Made by a program: the position numbers and the translations under genes. 64,000 nt of DNA from Sedimentitalea nanhaiensis DSM 24252. GTDB lineage: Bacteria > Pseudomonadota > Alphaproteobacteria > Rhodobacterales > Rhodobacteraceae. The notes under the pieces were generated by a model. The model worked only from the letters and a program-made list of their open reading frames with translations. It was not told the DNA's origin and made no database searches. Below, piece by piece: positions 7,892 through 15,711 of the stretch; positions within the stretch are counted from its first letter, which is position 1; each line of letters starts with the position of its first letter. The stretch is from the NCBI RefSeq assembly GCF_000473225.1, contig NZ_KI421509.1:2870868-2934867 (forward strand), read 5' to 3'.

Positions 7892-8004
7892 TATTTTAAA
7901 GGCATATTTTGAGTTTCATGGATAGTGCCGGAATTTCTTATGGCGGTTCCTCGGTCCGCCACTTCACGCCCCTTGTCTTTGATTTCATTATATTTTTCAT
8001 TCAT
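7892..8004 (-). other. 5' part of a gene split by integration of element 2
   Basis: An ATG at 8004-8002 overlaps the integrase stop (8003-8001) as ATGA. The frame reads MNEKYNEIKDKG-REVADRG through the attachment core. In the integrated state it runs into element 1 and stops at 7892 after 37 codons. When the ends of element 2 are joined at the core, the same frame continues into the 16816-17421 gene, giving about 190 aa. This is best read as the native start of that gene, separated from its body by integration. Confidence 0.7.
7948..7965 (+). repeat. Middle attachment site (attR of element 1 / attL of element 2)
   Basis: TCCTCGGTCCGCCACTTC. The first 14 nt repeat the tRNA end (847-860), and all 18 nt recur at 17332-17349. 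The extra CTTC shared only with the right-hand copy places this as the left end of element 2. Confidence 0.88.
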
Positions 8005-9089
8005 TTTGTCGAACCATCTTCTTTGGGTTCGTCAACATTTGAACCTATTTCGTTCTGTCGCAGCTTGGCAAAACCCTGATCCGCCATAAGGCCACGCCGT
8101 GCCTTTCCCGCGTAAATCTGGACCATCTGCGGCGATGTGTGACCCGTCCACGCCATGATTTCCCGCTCTGATGCCCCTGCCTCCGCCAATCGTGTGGCGC
8201 AAGCTTTCCGCAGCCCGTGAGACGTGCAGTCGGGCAGCTTGGCGGCGTTGCACCATTTGCGCATGGCGTTGCCCAAGCCGTTTGCCGAACGTGAGCGCCC
8301 GCCTGACGTCTCAAGGAACGTCATTTGTGATTTGGGCAGGGCGTCTAGCACCCTTTGAAGGTCTGGATGGACCGGAATATCCACGACCACCTCAGAAAAT
8401 CGCTCAGTTTTTTGTCGACGATATTGGAGGCGGGAGCCGCTCACATTCTGCCAACCGAGCCGAACCGCATCAACGCGAGAGCAAGCGGTGTAGAGCATAA
8501 GCGTCACGGCTGTATGAGCCGTTGAGCCGATCTCATGGTGGGCGAAAAAGGCACTAAGCTCATCATCCGTCCAAGTGTGAAACCCCTGCGATCCGGTGCG
8601 CATTTTCTTGATCGCCGCCGTTGGATTGTCAGCCCGCCAACCGATTTCAACGGCATGGTTGAGCAACATCCGCAGCATTCTCAGGCGATTGTTCCGGGCC
8701 GATGGGCGATCCACCAGCGGTTCAAGGAGCTTCACGACATGGGCGCGCTTCATTTGCTCAACCAGCCGGTGCCCGTGCTCATCACGTAGACGCTCGATCT
8801 CGCGCCGGTAAGTCGCCTTGGTGCTGTCACTCAGCGACACAAACTCGGGGCTCTTGTAGTAGGAGACAACGAGGGCATTGATCGTGCCCCGCTTTGTGGC
8901 CGCTGCGCCAATTTCCTGCGATCTGTAGCCCCTGATAGCGCGCTCGTAGTTGCGGCGGAATTCATCGGAACCGTATTCGCCGTGGATTTCGGTTGAAAAG
9001 CCCTTCTGGCGGAACCGGTAGCGGCGTTTCTGGTGGCGATCAAAATACGCGGTCACGCCGGGAAACTCGCGCTTGATCCGGCGGGCCAT
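8001..9089 (-). CDS. int: Tyrosine recombinase/integrase (element 2)
   Basis: 362 aa from the ATG at 9089, which overlaps the stop of the damaged excisionase (TGATG). A TTG at 9104 is also in frame. Core-binding domain at about residues 70-160 (SLSDSTKATYRREIERL), then the catalytic domain with Arg in YTACSRVDAVRLGW, HxxR in SHGLRKACATRLAEAG, His in WTGHTSPQMVQIY and the Tyr nucleophile in VQIYAG. It is unrelated in architecture to the element 1 integrase (no DUF4102 arm) though it uses the same tRNA. Its stop overlaps the ATG of the split gene as ATGA. Confidence 0.95.
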   Translation of the reverse strand: MARRIKREFPGVTAYFDRHQKRRYRFRQKGFSTEIHGEYGSDEFRRNYERAIRGYRSQEIGAAATKRGTINALVVSYYKSPEFVSLSDSTKATYRREIERLRDEHGHRLVEQMKRAHVVKLLEPLVDRPSARNNRLRMLRMLLNHAVEIGWRADNPTAAIKKMRTGSQGFHTWTDDELSAFFAHHEIGSTAHTAVTLMLYTACSRVDAVRLGWQNVSGSRLQYRRQKTERFSEVVVDIPVHPDLQRVLDALPKSQMTFLETSGGRSRSANGLGNAMRKWCNAAKLPDCTSHGLRKACATRLAEAGASEREIMAWTGHTSPQMVQIYAGKARRGLMADQGFAKLRQNEIGSNVDEPKEDGSTK

Positions 9090-9318
9090 CAGAGATCGCC
9101 CCAAGTATCGTCCTCATCCTGCGAGGGCAGCGCCGCTGCGAGGTGTAGAGCTCATTGACCAACCACAGGCGGCGAGAGCCGACGCAACGGGGCCTTGGCA
9201 TAGCGCCCGACAGGACCAGCTCAGAGAACTTGCCGGGTGACAGGTTCAGCATCGCGGCGGCGCTGGATTTGCTCACGCAAATCGCGGGCGCATTCGGTGG
9301 AAATGGAGAGTTTGACAT
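9089..9318 (-). pseudogene. Excisionase/MerR-like HTH gene, frameshifted
   Basis: The start at 9318 reads MSNSPFPPNAPAICVSK... then SSAAAMLNLSPGKFSELV with RPRCVGSRRLWLVNEL, a typical small excisionase helix-turn-helix and wing. After LVNEL (about 9165) the frame departs. The expected C-terminus, ALHLAAALPSQDEDDTWGDL, is found in another frame and ends in a TGA overlapping the integrase ATG. This looks like a small indel of 1-2 nt in a gene once coupled to the integrase. If untranslated past the shift, a 92-aa product with an altered tail is made, extending to 9040. Confidence 0.65.
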
Positions 9319-9477
9319 ATTCGTATCCCGGTGAAGTCGCCCGGTGAGGTAAGGTTGGACCTCACCGGGTCTTTGAGGGATGCTCGATCTGCGACACCAA
9401 GCATCCCGGTACGTGCAACAGGAGAAGGTTGAAAAACCTGTCACACGATCTCAGCGGCGATAAGCCGAACCCTCAGC

Positions 9478-11466
9478 CTATGCCGAAGGGCTCATGTACC
9501 AGCCGCGATGATCCGTGAAGCCCGCACCGAAATCCATGCGGACCTTGTACTCGATACCGTCAACCTCAAAGCCCTCACGCGTGAAAAGCTGCGGCCCGGT
9601 TGCGCCATCAAGATAGGCGTGCTGCAAGCTGTCAGGCGCGCCCGGAGCGGCGCAGAGATACCACGCCGATGCGCTGGTGAAGCGAGGCTCGACAAGCAGT
9701 TTCAGCTTGCCTGCAAACGGGTTTGCGCTTGCCGCGATCTCGGTCAGGACTTGCTCGGCGAGGGTTTCCAGCTCGGGCGGGACCACAAGGAAGGCCGGGA
9801 CCACATTGATCGCCTCGCCCGCAATGCCCGTCTGGCGGCGCATGGCGACCCGTGCCGCGCCCAAACTTGTCACCGACAACGCCGATGCCGAAGGGGCGAG
9901 GTTTCCATGCGCGGTGTGGAAAAGCGTTTTTCCATCCGAGAGCTTGGGACCAAGCCCGGCGTTTTCTTCCAGCAATCTGGCAAACAGCTTGGCCTCAGTG
10001 CCAGCCGCGCCCTGACCCAGCAAGGGGAACATGTTCGAGAATACGTCGAGATCGTCATTGACGATAGCTTGGCGGGTGATGCCGAAGATTTTGCCATATG
10101 TTTTGACCGCGAAGGTTTCCGCGCCTTCCTCAATGGTCCCGGACTTGAATTCGCCTTGTTCATTGACTTCCTCAAGATCGGACCCCGCCGACACCTTGAC
10201 CGAGTGCAGCCCCCGAAAGTTGGATGCCGCGATTTCCCGGCTGGTCTGCTTGATAGCCGATTGCGCCGCCTCATAGGCATGCGACAGAGACATATTGCCC
10301 ACATCGCGCAGGATGTTGGGAAAATCGCTAGTGCCGTGCAGCGCCATTTCCACCCGAGAGGCGACGGAGGCCATCGCGGTGCTTTTGCCGCACTGCTGCA
10401 GGCAAATGTCAGCGACCTCGGAGAGCGATGCGCCCGCATATTCGCGGCCCATTGTCGGCTTGTGGTTCCGGTTTACACGCGAATAGATGCCATCGACAAT
10501 CTTGCTGGTGAGCCCGTCGCCACCATCCCAAGAGTGGCCAACCGAATTGCGGCCACCCTCGCTGTCGTAAAGGTATGCCTTGCTCGGGGGCGCGTTCTGC
10601 GCAGCAACCTCATTCATGACAAAAGTGCGTGCGGCATCTAACGTAACGCCCTCGCTGATCCAGCCATCAAGCCGGGAAAGAGCGTCTACCCGCTGTCCGA
10701 ATTCACTCGTAGCCAACTGAGTCAAGCCCTTGACCCGCTCCAATTCCTTGCGTGGATCGCTGCGGTCTGCCGCAGCCATCACCGGCGCGAGGCTATCAGG
10801 CAGAGCGACTGGGGCCGCAGCTGTTTTGGTTTGTGCTGTTGATTGCTTTGCCATTTTGGCACCCTTTGTAAAATCGTTAATCCAATGGTTGTGAACCGAC
10901 ATTTGGATCAGGTTTGTGGGAGAGTGGGCATACGCCCGGTAATCAAATTCCGCCGGTGACGCAGGCTCACCATCAGAGACAGCGACGTCCGCGAAACCAG
11001 CCGACACGGCCTCATCTGGCGTGAACCAGCTTTCAGCCGACATGATCTGACGGATTTCGCTGATCGGCTTACTTGACCGCTGAGCGTAGATATGGGCAAC
11101 GGCCTCGGAGATTTTGTCCAGGCTAGCCGCTACCCGGCGGTGTTCCTCGCTTGTGCCGCGATAGCTGGTCATATCCTGCGAGGGATCGTGGATCATCAGG
11201 ATTGACCCCGCAGACATTTCGATCCGATCACCGGCCATCATGATCACAGAGGCGGCGCTTGCGGCGATGCCCTGAACTACAATAGTGACGTGCCCCTTGT
11301 AGTCAGCCAGAACCGAGTGGATCGCCGCCCCGTCAAAGGCGATGCCGCCGCCAGAGTTCAACCGGATACGGACAGGACCGGACCCATAAGCAAGAGCCTC
11401 CGACACGGTTTCAGCATCAAAGTCGATGCCGACAACGCCAGAAAGGGTGAATTCACGCGCCATCAC
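9478..11466 (-). CDS. ClpP-like prohead protease/major capsid protein fusion
   Basis: 662 aa. Residues 1-190 form a ClpP/SppA-type serine protease: Ser70 in GIAASAASVIMMAG, His93 in LMIHDPS, and a SAESWFTPDEAVSAGFAD segment. Residues about 210-662 match phage major capsid proteins (KTYGKIFGITRQAIVNDDLDVFSNM, GLGPKLSDGKTLFHTAHGN, C-terminal EVDGIEYKVRMDFGAGFTDHRGWYMSP). Such fusions supply the protease that matures the capsid shell. The start overlaps the upstream stop as ATGA. Neither terminase nor portal lies nearby, so particles would depend on another phage or are not made. Confidence 0.92.
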   Translation of the reverse strand: MMAREFTLSGVVGIDFDAETVSEALAYGSGPVRIRLNSGGGIAFDGAAIHSVLADYKGHVTIVVQGIAASAASVIMMAGDRIEMSAGSILMIHDPSQDMTSYRGTSEEHRRVAASLDKISEAVAHIYAQRSSKPISEIRQIMSAESWFTPDEAVSAGFADVAVSDGEPASPAEFDYRAYAHSPTNLIQMSVHNHWINDFTKGAKMAKQSTAQTKTAAAPVALPDSLAPVMAAADRSDPRKELERVKGLTQLATSEFGQRVDALSRLDGWISEGVTLDAARTFVMNEVAAQNAPPSKAYLYDSEGGRNSVGHSWDGGDGLTSKIVDGIYSRVNRNHKPTMGREYAGASLSEVADICLQQCGKSTAMASVASRVEMALHGTSDFPNILRDVGNMSLSHAYEAAQSAIKQTSREIAASNFRGLHSVKVSAGSDLEEVNEQGEFKSGTIEEGAETFAVKTYGKIFGITRQAIVNDDLDVFSNMFPLLGQGAAGTEAKLFARLLEENAGLGPKLSDGKTLFHTAHGNLAPSASALSVTSLGAARVAMRRQTGIAGEAINVVPAFLVVPPELETLAEQVLTEIAASANPFAGKLKLLVEPRFTSASAWYLCAAPGAPDSLQHAYLDGATGPQLFTREGFEVDGIEYKVRMDFGAGFTDHRGWYMSPSA

Positions 11467-12080
11467 AGAAAACGAGACCGCGCGTCGAAAGGCCCCTTGT
11501 CGTGGGCCTCAATCATGCCAAGGGCAGCGGCCTTGCCGCGAACCTCGCGGACCGCTTTCGAAAAGTTGTAGAGGTGAAGCGACATGGTTTCGCGCTCATC
11601 CTCACTACGGCTGGCATTCGTCAATGCGATGAACTGATCAATATCGGCCCGCGTGCCTGCCCAATACTCAACCTCGAAATATTCGCCTTTCGTGTAACCA
11701 ACGCGTGGGTCTGAGAAATAATTTCCGGTAAACACCTCACGGGCGATCCACAAATCATCGCCGTCATGATCTAAGAAATTGGGCGTCTTGTAGTCGTCCC
11801 TCGAAATGCCGCGAGGAGTAGCCCCAAATCGCCGGACTGCGCGAGCGAATACCTGTGCCTCCTTGCCGACCATGCCGGAGCGCGTCAGGTCCAAATAGAC
11901 CTTGAACAGCACCGCGTGCAAAAGGGTGTAAGGCCCGTATTGGGCGAAATCACCCACCATACCATCGGCGGCAGACGAGTAGCTACCTATCGGTTTGAAC
12001 GGCAGCACCTCACGGCGTTTCGCACCGTCAAAGTCACTCTTGCCGCCCCCGGCCAGTTCAATCATTCGTCCAAGTTTCAT
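11463..12080 (-). CDS. Hypothetical protein upstream of the capsid fusion
   Basis: 205 aa. No family recognised. It contains many aromatic residues (YGPYTLLHAVLFKVYLDLTRSG, YTKGEYFEVEYWAGTRADIDQF) and a helical C-terminus. No signal peptide or membrane span. Coupled by ATGA to the protease/capsid gene, so possibly a morphogenesis or packaging-specificity factor; this is inference from position only. The ATG lies about 180 bp from the next gene upstream. Confidence 0.65.
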   Translation of the reverse strand: MKLGRMIELAGGGKSDFDGAKRREVLPFKPIGSYSSAADGMVGDFAQYGPYTLLHAVLFKVYLDLTRSGMVGKEAQVFARAVRRFGATPRGISRDDYKTPNFLDHDGDDLWIAREVFTGNYFSDPRVGYTKGEYFEVEYWAGTRADIDQFIALTNASRSEDERETMSLHLYNFSKAVREVRGKAAALGMIEAHDKGPFDARSRFL

Positions 12081-12263
12081 CTTTTTGCTTTCATCTAGCT
12101 GTCAATAACTGCTATATAGGCAAACTCTGTCTGCATATCAAGGAAAAGCAGACAGAGTCTGCAAAGCTCCCGTTCAGGGCTCAAATAGAACACCATAGCA
12201 GCCCTCCTATCAGGGAAGATCGCGGCGCATCCCCGACCCGGCATGCGCCACCCACGCCGCAGA

Positions 12264-12485
12264 CTATACAGCATTCATCCTGCGAAGCTGCTTAGCCGCG
12301 CTCATCGCGTCACATTCCACGACAACCGCCAGCCGCGCGAGGTCACAGGCGACCCTCACCAGAGCATCCCGGCCTTGGTAGGTTACCTCACCATCAGGGG
12401 CGAGAAGGGCGAGCTCCAAGACATGCGCCCAAGATTTCAGTTTGATCAGGTTTTCTTCGTATTCAGCCGTTTCAGCAAATTTCAT
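12264..12485 (-). CDS. Small hypothetical protein, first gene of the element 2 leftward convoy
   Basis: 73 aa with the chosen ATG at 12485 (MKFAETAEYEENLIKLKSWAHVLELALL). The frame extends to 12551 but that overlaps the putative operators. Helical and acidic in the N-terminal half, then CDLARLAVVVECDAMSAAKQLRRM. No family recognised. Divergent from the XRE repressor gene and so likely the first target of that repressor. Confidence 0.55.
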   Translation of the reverse strand: MKFAETAEYEENLIKLKSWAHVLELALLAPDGEVTYQGRDALVRVACDLARLAVVVECDAMSAAKQLRRMNAV

Positions 12486-12511
12486 GTCAGCATTCCATAT
12501 TTGTTGTTTCA

Positions 12512-12561
12512 CACCTTTTAAGGTGATACTGTACAAATTACCATCACACATAGGGGTGATG
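12512..12561. promoter_or_regulatory. Two inverted repeats between divergent genes (candidate repressor operators)
   Basis: CACCTT-N2-AAGGTG at 12512-12525 and CATCAC-N8-GTGATG at 12542-12561 lie in the roughly 100-bp gap between the leftward small gene and the rightward XRE gene. Both contain a CACC/GGTG-like half and are placed where a lambda-type repressor would bind. Binding is inferred. Confidence 0.45.
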
Positions 12562-12587
12562 TCAACACAAATTTGGACAAATGCACA

Positions 12588-12812
12588 ATGAACGCAGAAC
12601 AGCTTCGAATGGCACGCGCCGCGCTAAAATGGTCGGTGCGCGACCTAGCGGAAAAATCCGGGATCACCGCAAACACGATTTCCCGCATTGAAAATGGCTC
12701 AGATACGCGCACCTCGACAGTTGCGTGCCTCAAGCGGACACTTGAAGATGGTGGCGTAGTTTTTATTCCGGAGAACGGTGGCGGCGCAGGAGTTCGCCTT
12801 GCACGTTCCTAA
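12588..12812 (+). CDS. XRE-family helix-turn-helix repressor (element 2)
   Basis: 74 aa. Compact HTH: MNAEQLRMARAALKWSVRDLAEKSGITANTISRIENGS, with the Q-L-R-x-A-R-A-x-L-x-W-S pattern common in alphaproteobacterial XRE repressors. The C-terminal LKRTLEDGGVVFIPENGGGAGVRL tail is also characteristic. Divergent from the leftward capsid/xis/int convoy, so probably the element's maintenance repressor. A TTG at 12573 is also in frame, but the ATG at 12588 fits the family N-terminus better. Confidence 0.85.
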   Translation: MNAEQLRMARAALKWSVRDLAEKSGITANTISRIENGSDTRTSTVACLKRTLEDGGVVFIPENGGGAGVRLARS

Positions 12813-12930
12813 CACCGGTACGCTGCCGCCTTGCGGGCGGCACCGGCATTCGACAAGAGTGGAATGATCTGGGTGCACGCGCCTCAGCGGCAAGCCGCGC
12901 GCGGGAGTTTGAGCGGCTTTAGTCCCAAGG

Positions 12931-13250
12931 TTGGGATTAGCTGGCCTGATTTGGGATTGGCTTGGGATTAGTGAAATTCAGGATTTAGGGTGAAAATCAC
13001 CCTATTTCAATGACTTAACCTCGGGCTTGGGATTGGGGGATTGTTGGGAATAGGTTTTGAGGCCTCTCTATGTGGAGCGCCATTATTCTGTCATATTTTT
13101 TATTTTTCCCTTACATATAGGGGAAAACTAATCCCATAGTCCCAAATGAGAAAAAAGTGCAGTAAATGGGAATTAAATCAACGGTTTAGGCTTGGGATTA
13201 ACGATTTTAGCTAATCCCAAGCTAATCCCAAACGGCATCACTAATCCCAA
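12931..13250. repeat. Iteron array TTGGGATTAG: candidate replication origin of element 2
   Basis: About nine copies of a 10-nt motif in both orientations. Forward: 12931, 12951, 12962, 13027, 13044 and 13192, some with one change. Reverse (CTAATCCCAA): 13128, 13211, 13222 and 13241. Between them lies a very AT-rich stretch (13081-13125) and a perfect hairpin (12987-13003). There is no convincing ORF. Iterons plus an AT-rich unwinding region on an element that encodes a RepA-like helicase indicate an origin. Confidence 0.7.
12987..13003. repeat. Perfect hairpin inside the iteron region
   Basis: AGGGTGA-AAA-TCACCCT: two 7-nt arms with a 3-nt loop. It may act as a primer or initiator binding structure in the origin, or as a terminator for the XRE gene, although no T tract follows. 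Confidence 0.5.
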
Positions 13251-13635
13251 CTCAGCACCGCACGCCCCAGTGATCGACCACGAAAAGCAACCCGGCGGCG
13301 TATGGGAGGCCGATGCCATGCGTGCCCGCCGCCCTATTTGCCGCAGCCAGCGGCAATTTGGATCGCGTGTGCATTCTGATCGCCACCCCGCCAACCAGAT
13401 CAACAACAACAACCCAAATCTGTAGGTATTATAATACCCCATATACAGCAATTACATGGGGCGCGAATTACCCGCATGAGCCAAGGGGCCGGGAAGGACC
13501 CAAGGCTGTCAAGCCGCCCCTTCGATGAGGTAAAAAATGACCGCGCGCGCCACCCCGCTCCGTCAGCACGCTACGCAAGCCAAACCCAACACTCGACGCC
13601 TATCACCAACCGGTTCGCATACCTCCGATCAAAGC

Positions 13636-13769
13636 GGGACAAAACGATCCTGTCCCACTCTGTCCCACCCTGTCCCGGTGATAGTGGAGTGGGACAGGGG
13701 GGGAGGGTACCCCCCTTTAGGGGGGTCCCCCTTGTCCCGGTCTACACCCTGAGACTTTGTGCTTGTCCC
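13636..13769. repeat. TGTCCC repeat cluster with a G/C hairpin
   Basis: Seven TGTCCC/GGGACA motifs: 13636 and 13691 as GGGACA; 13651, 13661, 13671, 13733 and 13764 as TGTCCC, the three at 13651-13676 spaced 10 nt apart. Inside the cluster is the hairpin ACCCCCC-TTTA-GGGGGGT (13709-13726). A second, different iterated site set near the TTGGGATTAG array; possibly a second initiator-binding or partition region. No gene is supported here. Confidence 0.55.
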
Positions 13770-14460
13770 GATTTTCAAATGCGACCACGAGCCAGCCGCA
13801 CCTTATCGTAGGGACCAGAGCAACAGACAAATCGTGCAAGACATTAGTTGATCTCGGCAGCTTGCCCATGCGAAACTCTTATTGTTTGGAGGGTGAATCC
13901 GCCGCATGCCGCGATCTATGGGGGCCTGTGCAATAGAATTAGCTCTGAGAGCCGCAGAGAGGACTTACAGAGCGCCTCTAGGCCCCTCCGGCCCCCTTTC
14001 CCGCCAAGCCGCATAACCCGCGCTCAGTGACTCGCTTAGCGGCGGACCGCTCTCATGGTCTGTATTGGAAATTTGCGGCTTGCTTGATAGGCCAGCGTCC
14101 CACGCTCCAGGAACAGCCCCAAGAGTCACGGAGAGGACTCGCAGAGCCCCCAATGGTGCGGTTGGCACTCTCTTCCCCACCAAAACTCGCATATCACGCT
14201 CAGTTGGACGCGTCCTGTCGGGTGGCGGTGGACGCAAACAGCGAACACCGATTGCGCAGACCTTTCACCCTTCGACCTAGCTGTCGCAGACGCTAGTAGC
14301 CCAGCGATAAGCGGTATTCTGGGTGGTCTCTGATCGATATCCGATGGGTCTATTTTGATGGGGAAGCTCGACGATGTAGCCTCGACAATCCCGGTTACCG
14401 CTCTAACCTGCCATCGCAGATACAAATATCATTTGAATAGTCGGTGGAAAAATCGACCCC
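13770..14460. other. Non-coding stretch between the repeat region and the 350-aa gene
   Basis: No ORF here has a convincing start, codon use or family resemblance. There is an imperfect duplication about 170 bp apart: GAGAGGACT..CAGAGC followed by a ..CGCTCAGT.. segment occurs near 13960 and again near 14130. Otherwise I see nothing. Confidence 0.5.
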
Positions 14461-15513
14461 ATGAGCGAAGAAATCGAAGACACCCCCCCAATTTGGGACG
14501 CATTCTGCACAGCGTTGGGCACGGAGCACCGCGGTGCAAAGGAAATCATAGGGGCGAGCGGGCTGGTTCATCCCGTCGAAGCTATCGGAGTTGATGATAA
14601 GGGCAAACGTATCGTCCTCGTATCGAGCGAATTCAATCCACGCATTTCAGCGCTTATGAGGGGTGATGTGCAGGCCACGATGCCTAGTATGAGGGTCTTA
14701 GTGGCAAGACCTCTTGCGATAGATTTGGCGCACGCAGCACGAAGCATGTTCTTTACCGAAAGTGGAGCTCTGGAATTAGGCAAGCTTCTTCAAGCAGTAG
14801 AGCTTTTCCAAGCCGGTGAAGATGGTAAAGATCAACTCACTGAGATGTTAGGCCCAGAAGCGAAAGGACTGCTTACGGGGGTAAAGATGAGTTCCCTGAG
14901 AATTAGCACCATTGTCCTAAGTGTGGTCGACCAATTCATTGCATTTGATTGGGGAAAGGTTTCTTCGCCCGTCGACGGCAACTACCTGCAATCTGCGGCT
15001 GACGTACTTACGCAATTTTCTCAGGTGGACAATTTGGCTGGCGATAGAGCGCAGGGCATTTGTCCAATTCCGACTTACGAATTAACGGAAGCAGATTGGG
15101 AGCTCTTTCACAAAAACAAACAAATCGATGAAATCCAGTCGCGACTAAAGGATCTTGACATCTTTCAGTACTTTTTTCCTCCAACCGACCGTCTCGCGCT
15201 TGGTTTAATCGACCGAAACGTATCGTCGGAAGAAGATATCGCAGCCAGCTTCAATTTGGCACAGGTTCAGGGGCATGAGTTGTCGAAGAACACTATCGTT
15301 CCTGATGCTGAAAATTTGCGTGAAACCATGGCTCAGCTAAAAATCGAGGGATATGTCATGGAAGGGGAGTTTACAACCGAACTGTCCGAAGGGGGAGAAG
15401 CCTTTCGCAAAACGATAAAGGTTCGGCCTAGTGAAGGGCTTATTACCAAGCTGTCCCAAATCGTTTCGGTTAAGATTGATCTAAATCTAAAAGACCTACT
15501 GGGCGGAAAGTAG
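14461..15513 (+). CDS. Orphan 350-aa protein of element 2 (unknown cargo)
   Basis: No family recognised. The protein is soluble-looking, with an acidic N-terminus (MSEEIEDTPPIWDAF), a strand-rich first third (RIVLVSSEFNPRISALM, MRVLVARPLAIDLAHAARSM), helical middle and a C-terminal half resembling a winged helix (ENLRETMAQLKIEGYVMEGEF). No nuclease, ATPase or membrane signature is visible. It stands alone on the plus strand inside an otherwise minus-strand element. Its base composition is AT-richer than the rest, typical of recently acquired cargo. A defence or superinfection role is possible but unproven. Confidence 0.75.
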   Translation: MSEEIEDTPPIWDAFCTALGTEHRGAKEIIGASGLVHPVEAIGVDDKGKRIVLVSSEFNPRISALMRGDVQATMPSMRVLVARPLAIDLAHAARSMFFTESGALELGKLLQAVELFQAGEDGKDQLTEMLGPEAKGLLTGVKMSSLRISTIVLSVVDQFIAFDWGKVSSPVDGNYLQSAADVLTQFSQVDNLAGDRAQGICPIPTYELTEADWELFHKNKQIDEIQSRLKDLDIFQYFFPPTDRLALGLIDRNVSSEEDIAASFNLAQVQGHELSKNTIVPDAENLRETMAQLKIEGYVMEGEFTTELSEGGEAFRKTIKVRPSEGLITKLSQIVSVKIDLNLKDLLGGK

Positions 15514-15711
15514 TGTCGACAGCATCGTCTACTTGGCAGCCCCTAGCTTCTAGCACCACGAGGCCCCCTGCACTCACCGCGTTTAGCAGCAACGCCCGAT
15601 AGTCGGAATGCTTGGGACATGCAGCATTTGGTAAGGAGAGCTTCAGGTAAACAACCAAACTATTGTGTCGACCTGCTGCCCTCCCTTACTGACTGGACCC
15701 GGGGGCCAAGA

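Larger units (their letters stand above)
847..7961. mobile_element. Element 1: tRNA-Arg-integrated satellite-like island (about 7.1 kb)
   Basis: Bounded by the tRNA-Arg 3' end and a 14-nt copy of it (TCCTCGGTCCGCCA at 847-860 and 7948-7961). All recognised genes are on the minus strand and most overlap by a few bases: P4-type integrase, unknown 282-aa protein, AlpA, winged-helix protein, 32-aa ORF, toprim primase, DUF3987 protein and four small genes. There are no capsid, terminase, portal or conjugation genes. The content (AlpA, primase, DUF3987) fits a P4-like phage satellite or mobilisable island. Related 52-nt sequences lie near both ends (907-958, 7808-7859) and could be integrase arm sites. 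It sits between the tRNA and element 2, so it probably arrived later. Confidence 0.85.

Noticed and set aside
9508-10641. Plus-strand open frame of 377 codons opposite the capsid gene
   Set aside because: It lies wholly antisense to the well-supported capsid domain, with no family resemblance; an effect of codon bias in GC-rich DNA.
12931-13769. Possible CRISPR array
   Set aside because: Repeats are only 6-10 nt, in both orientations, with irregular spacing, and no cas genes are present.
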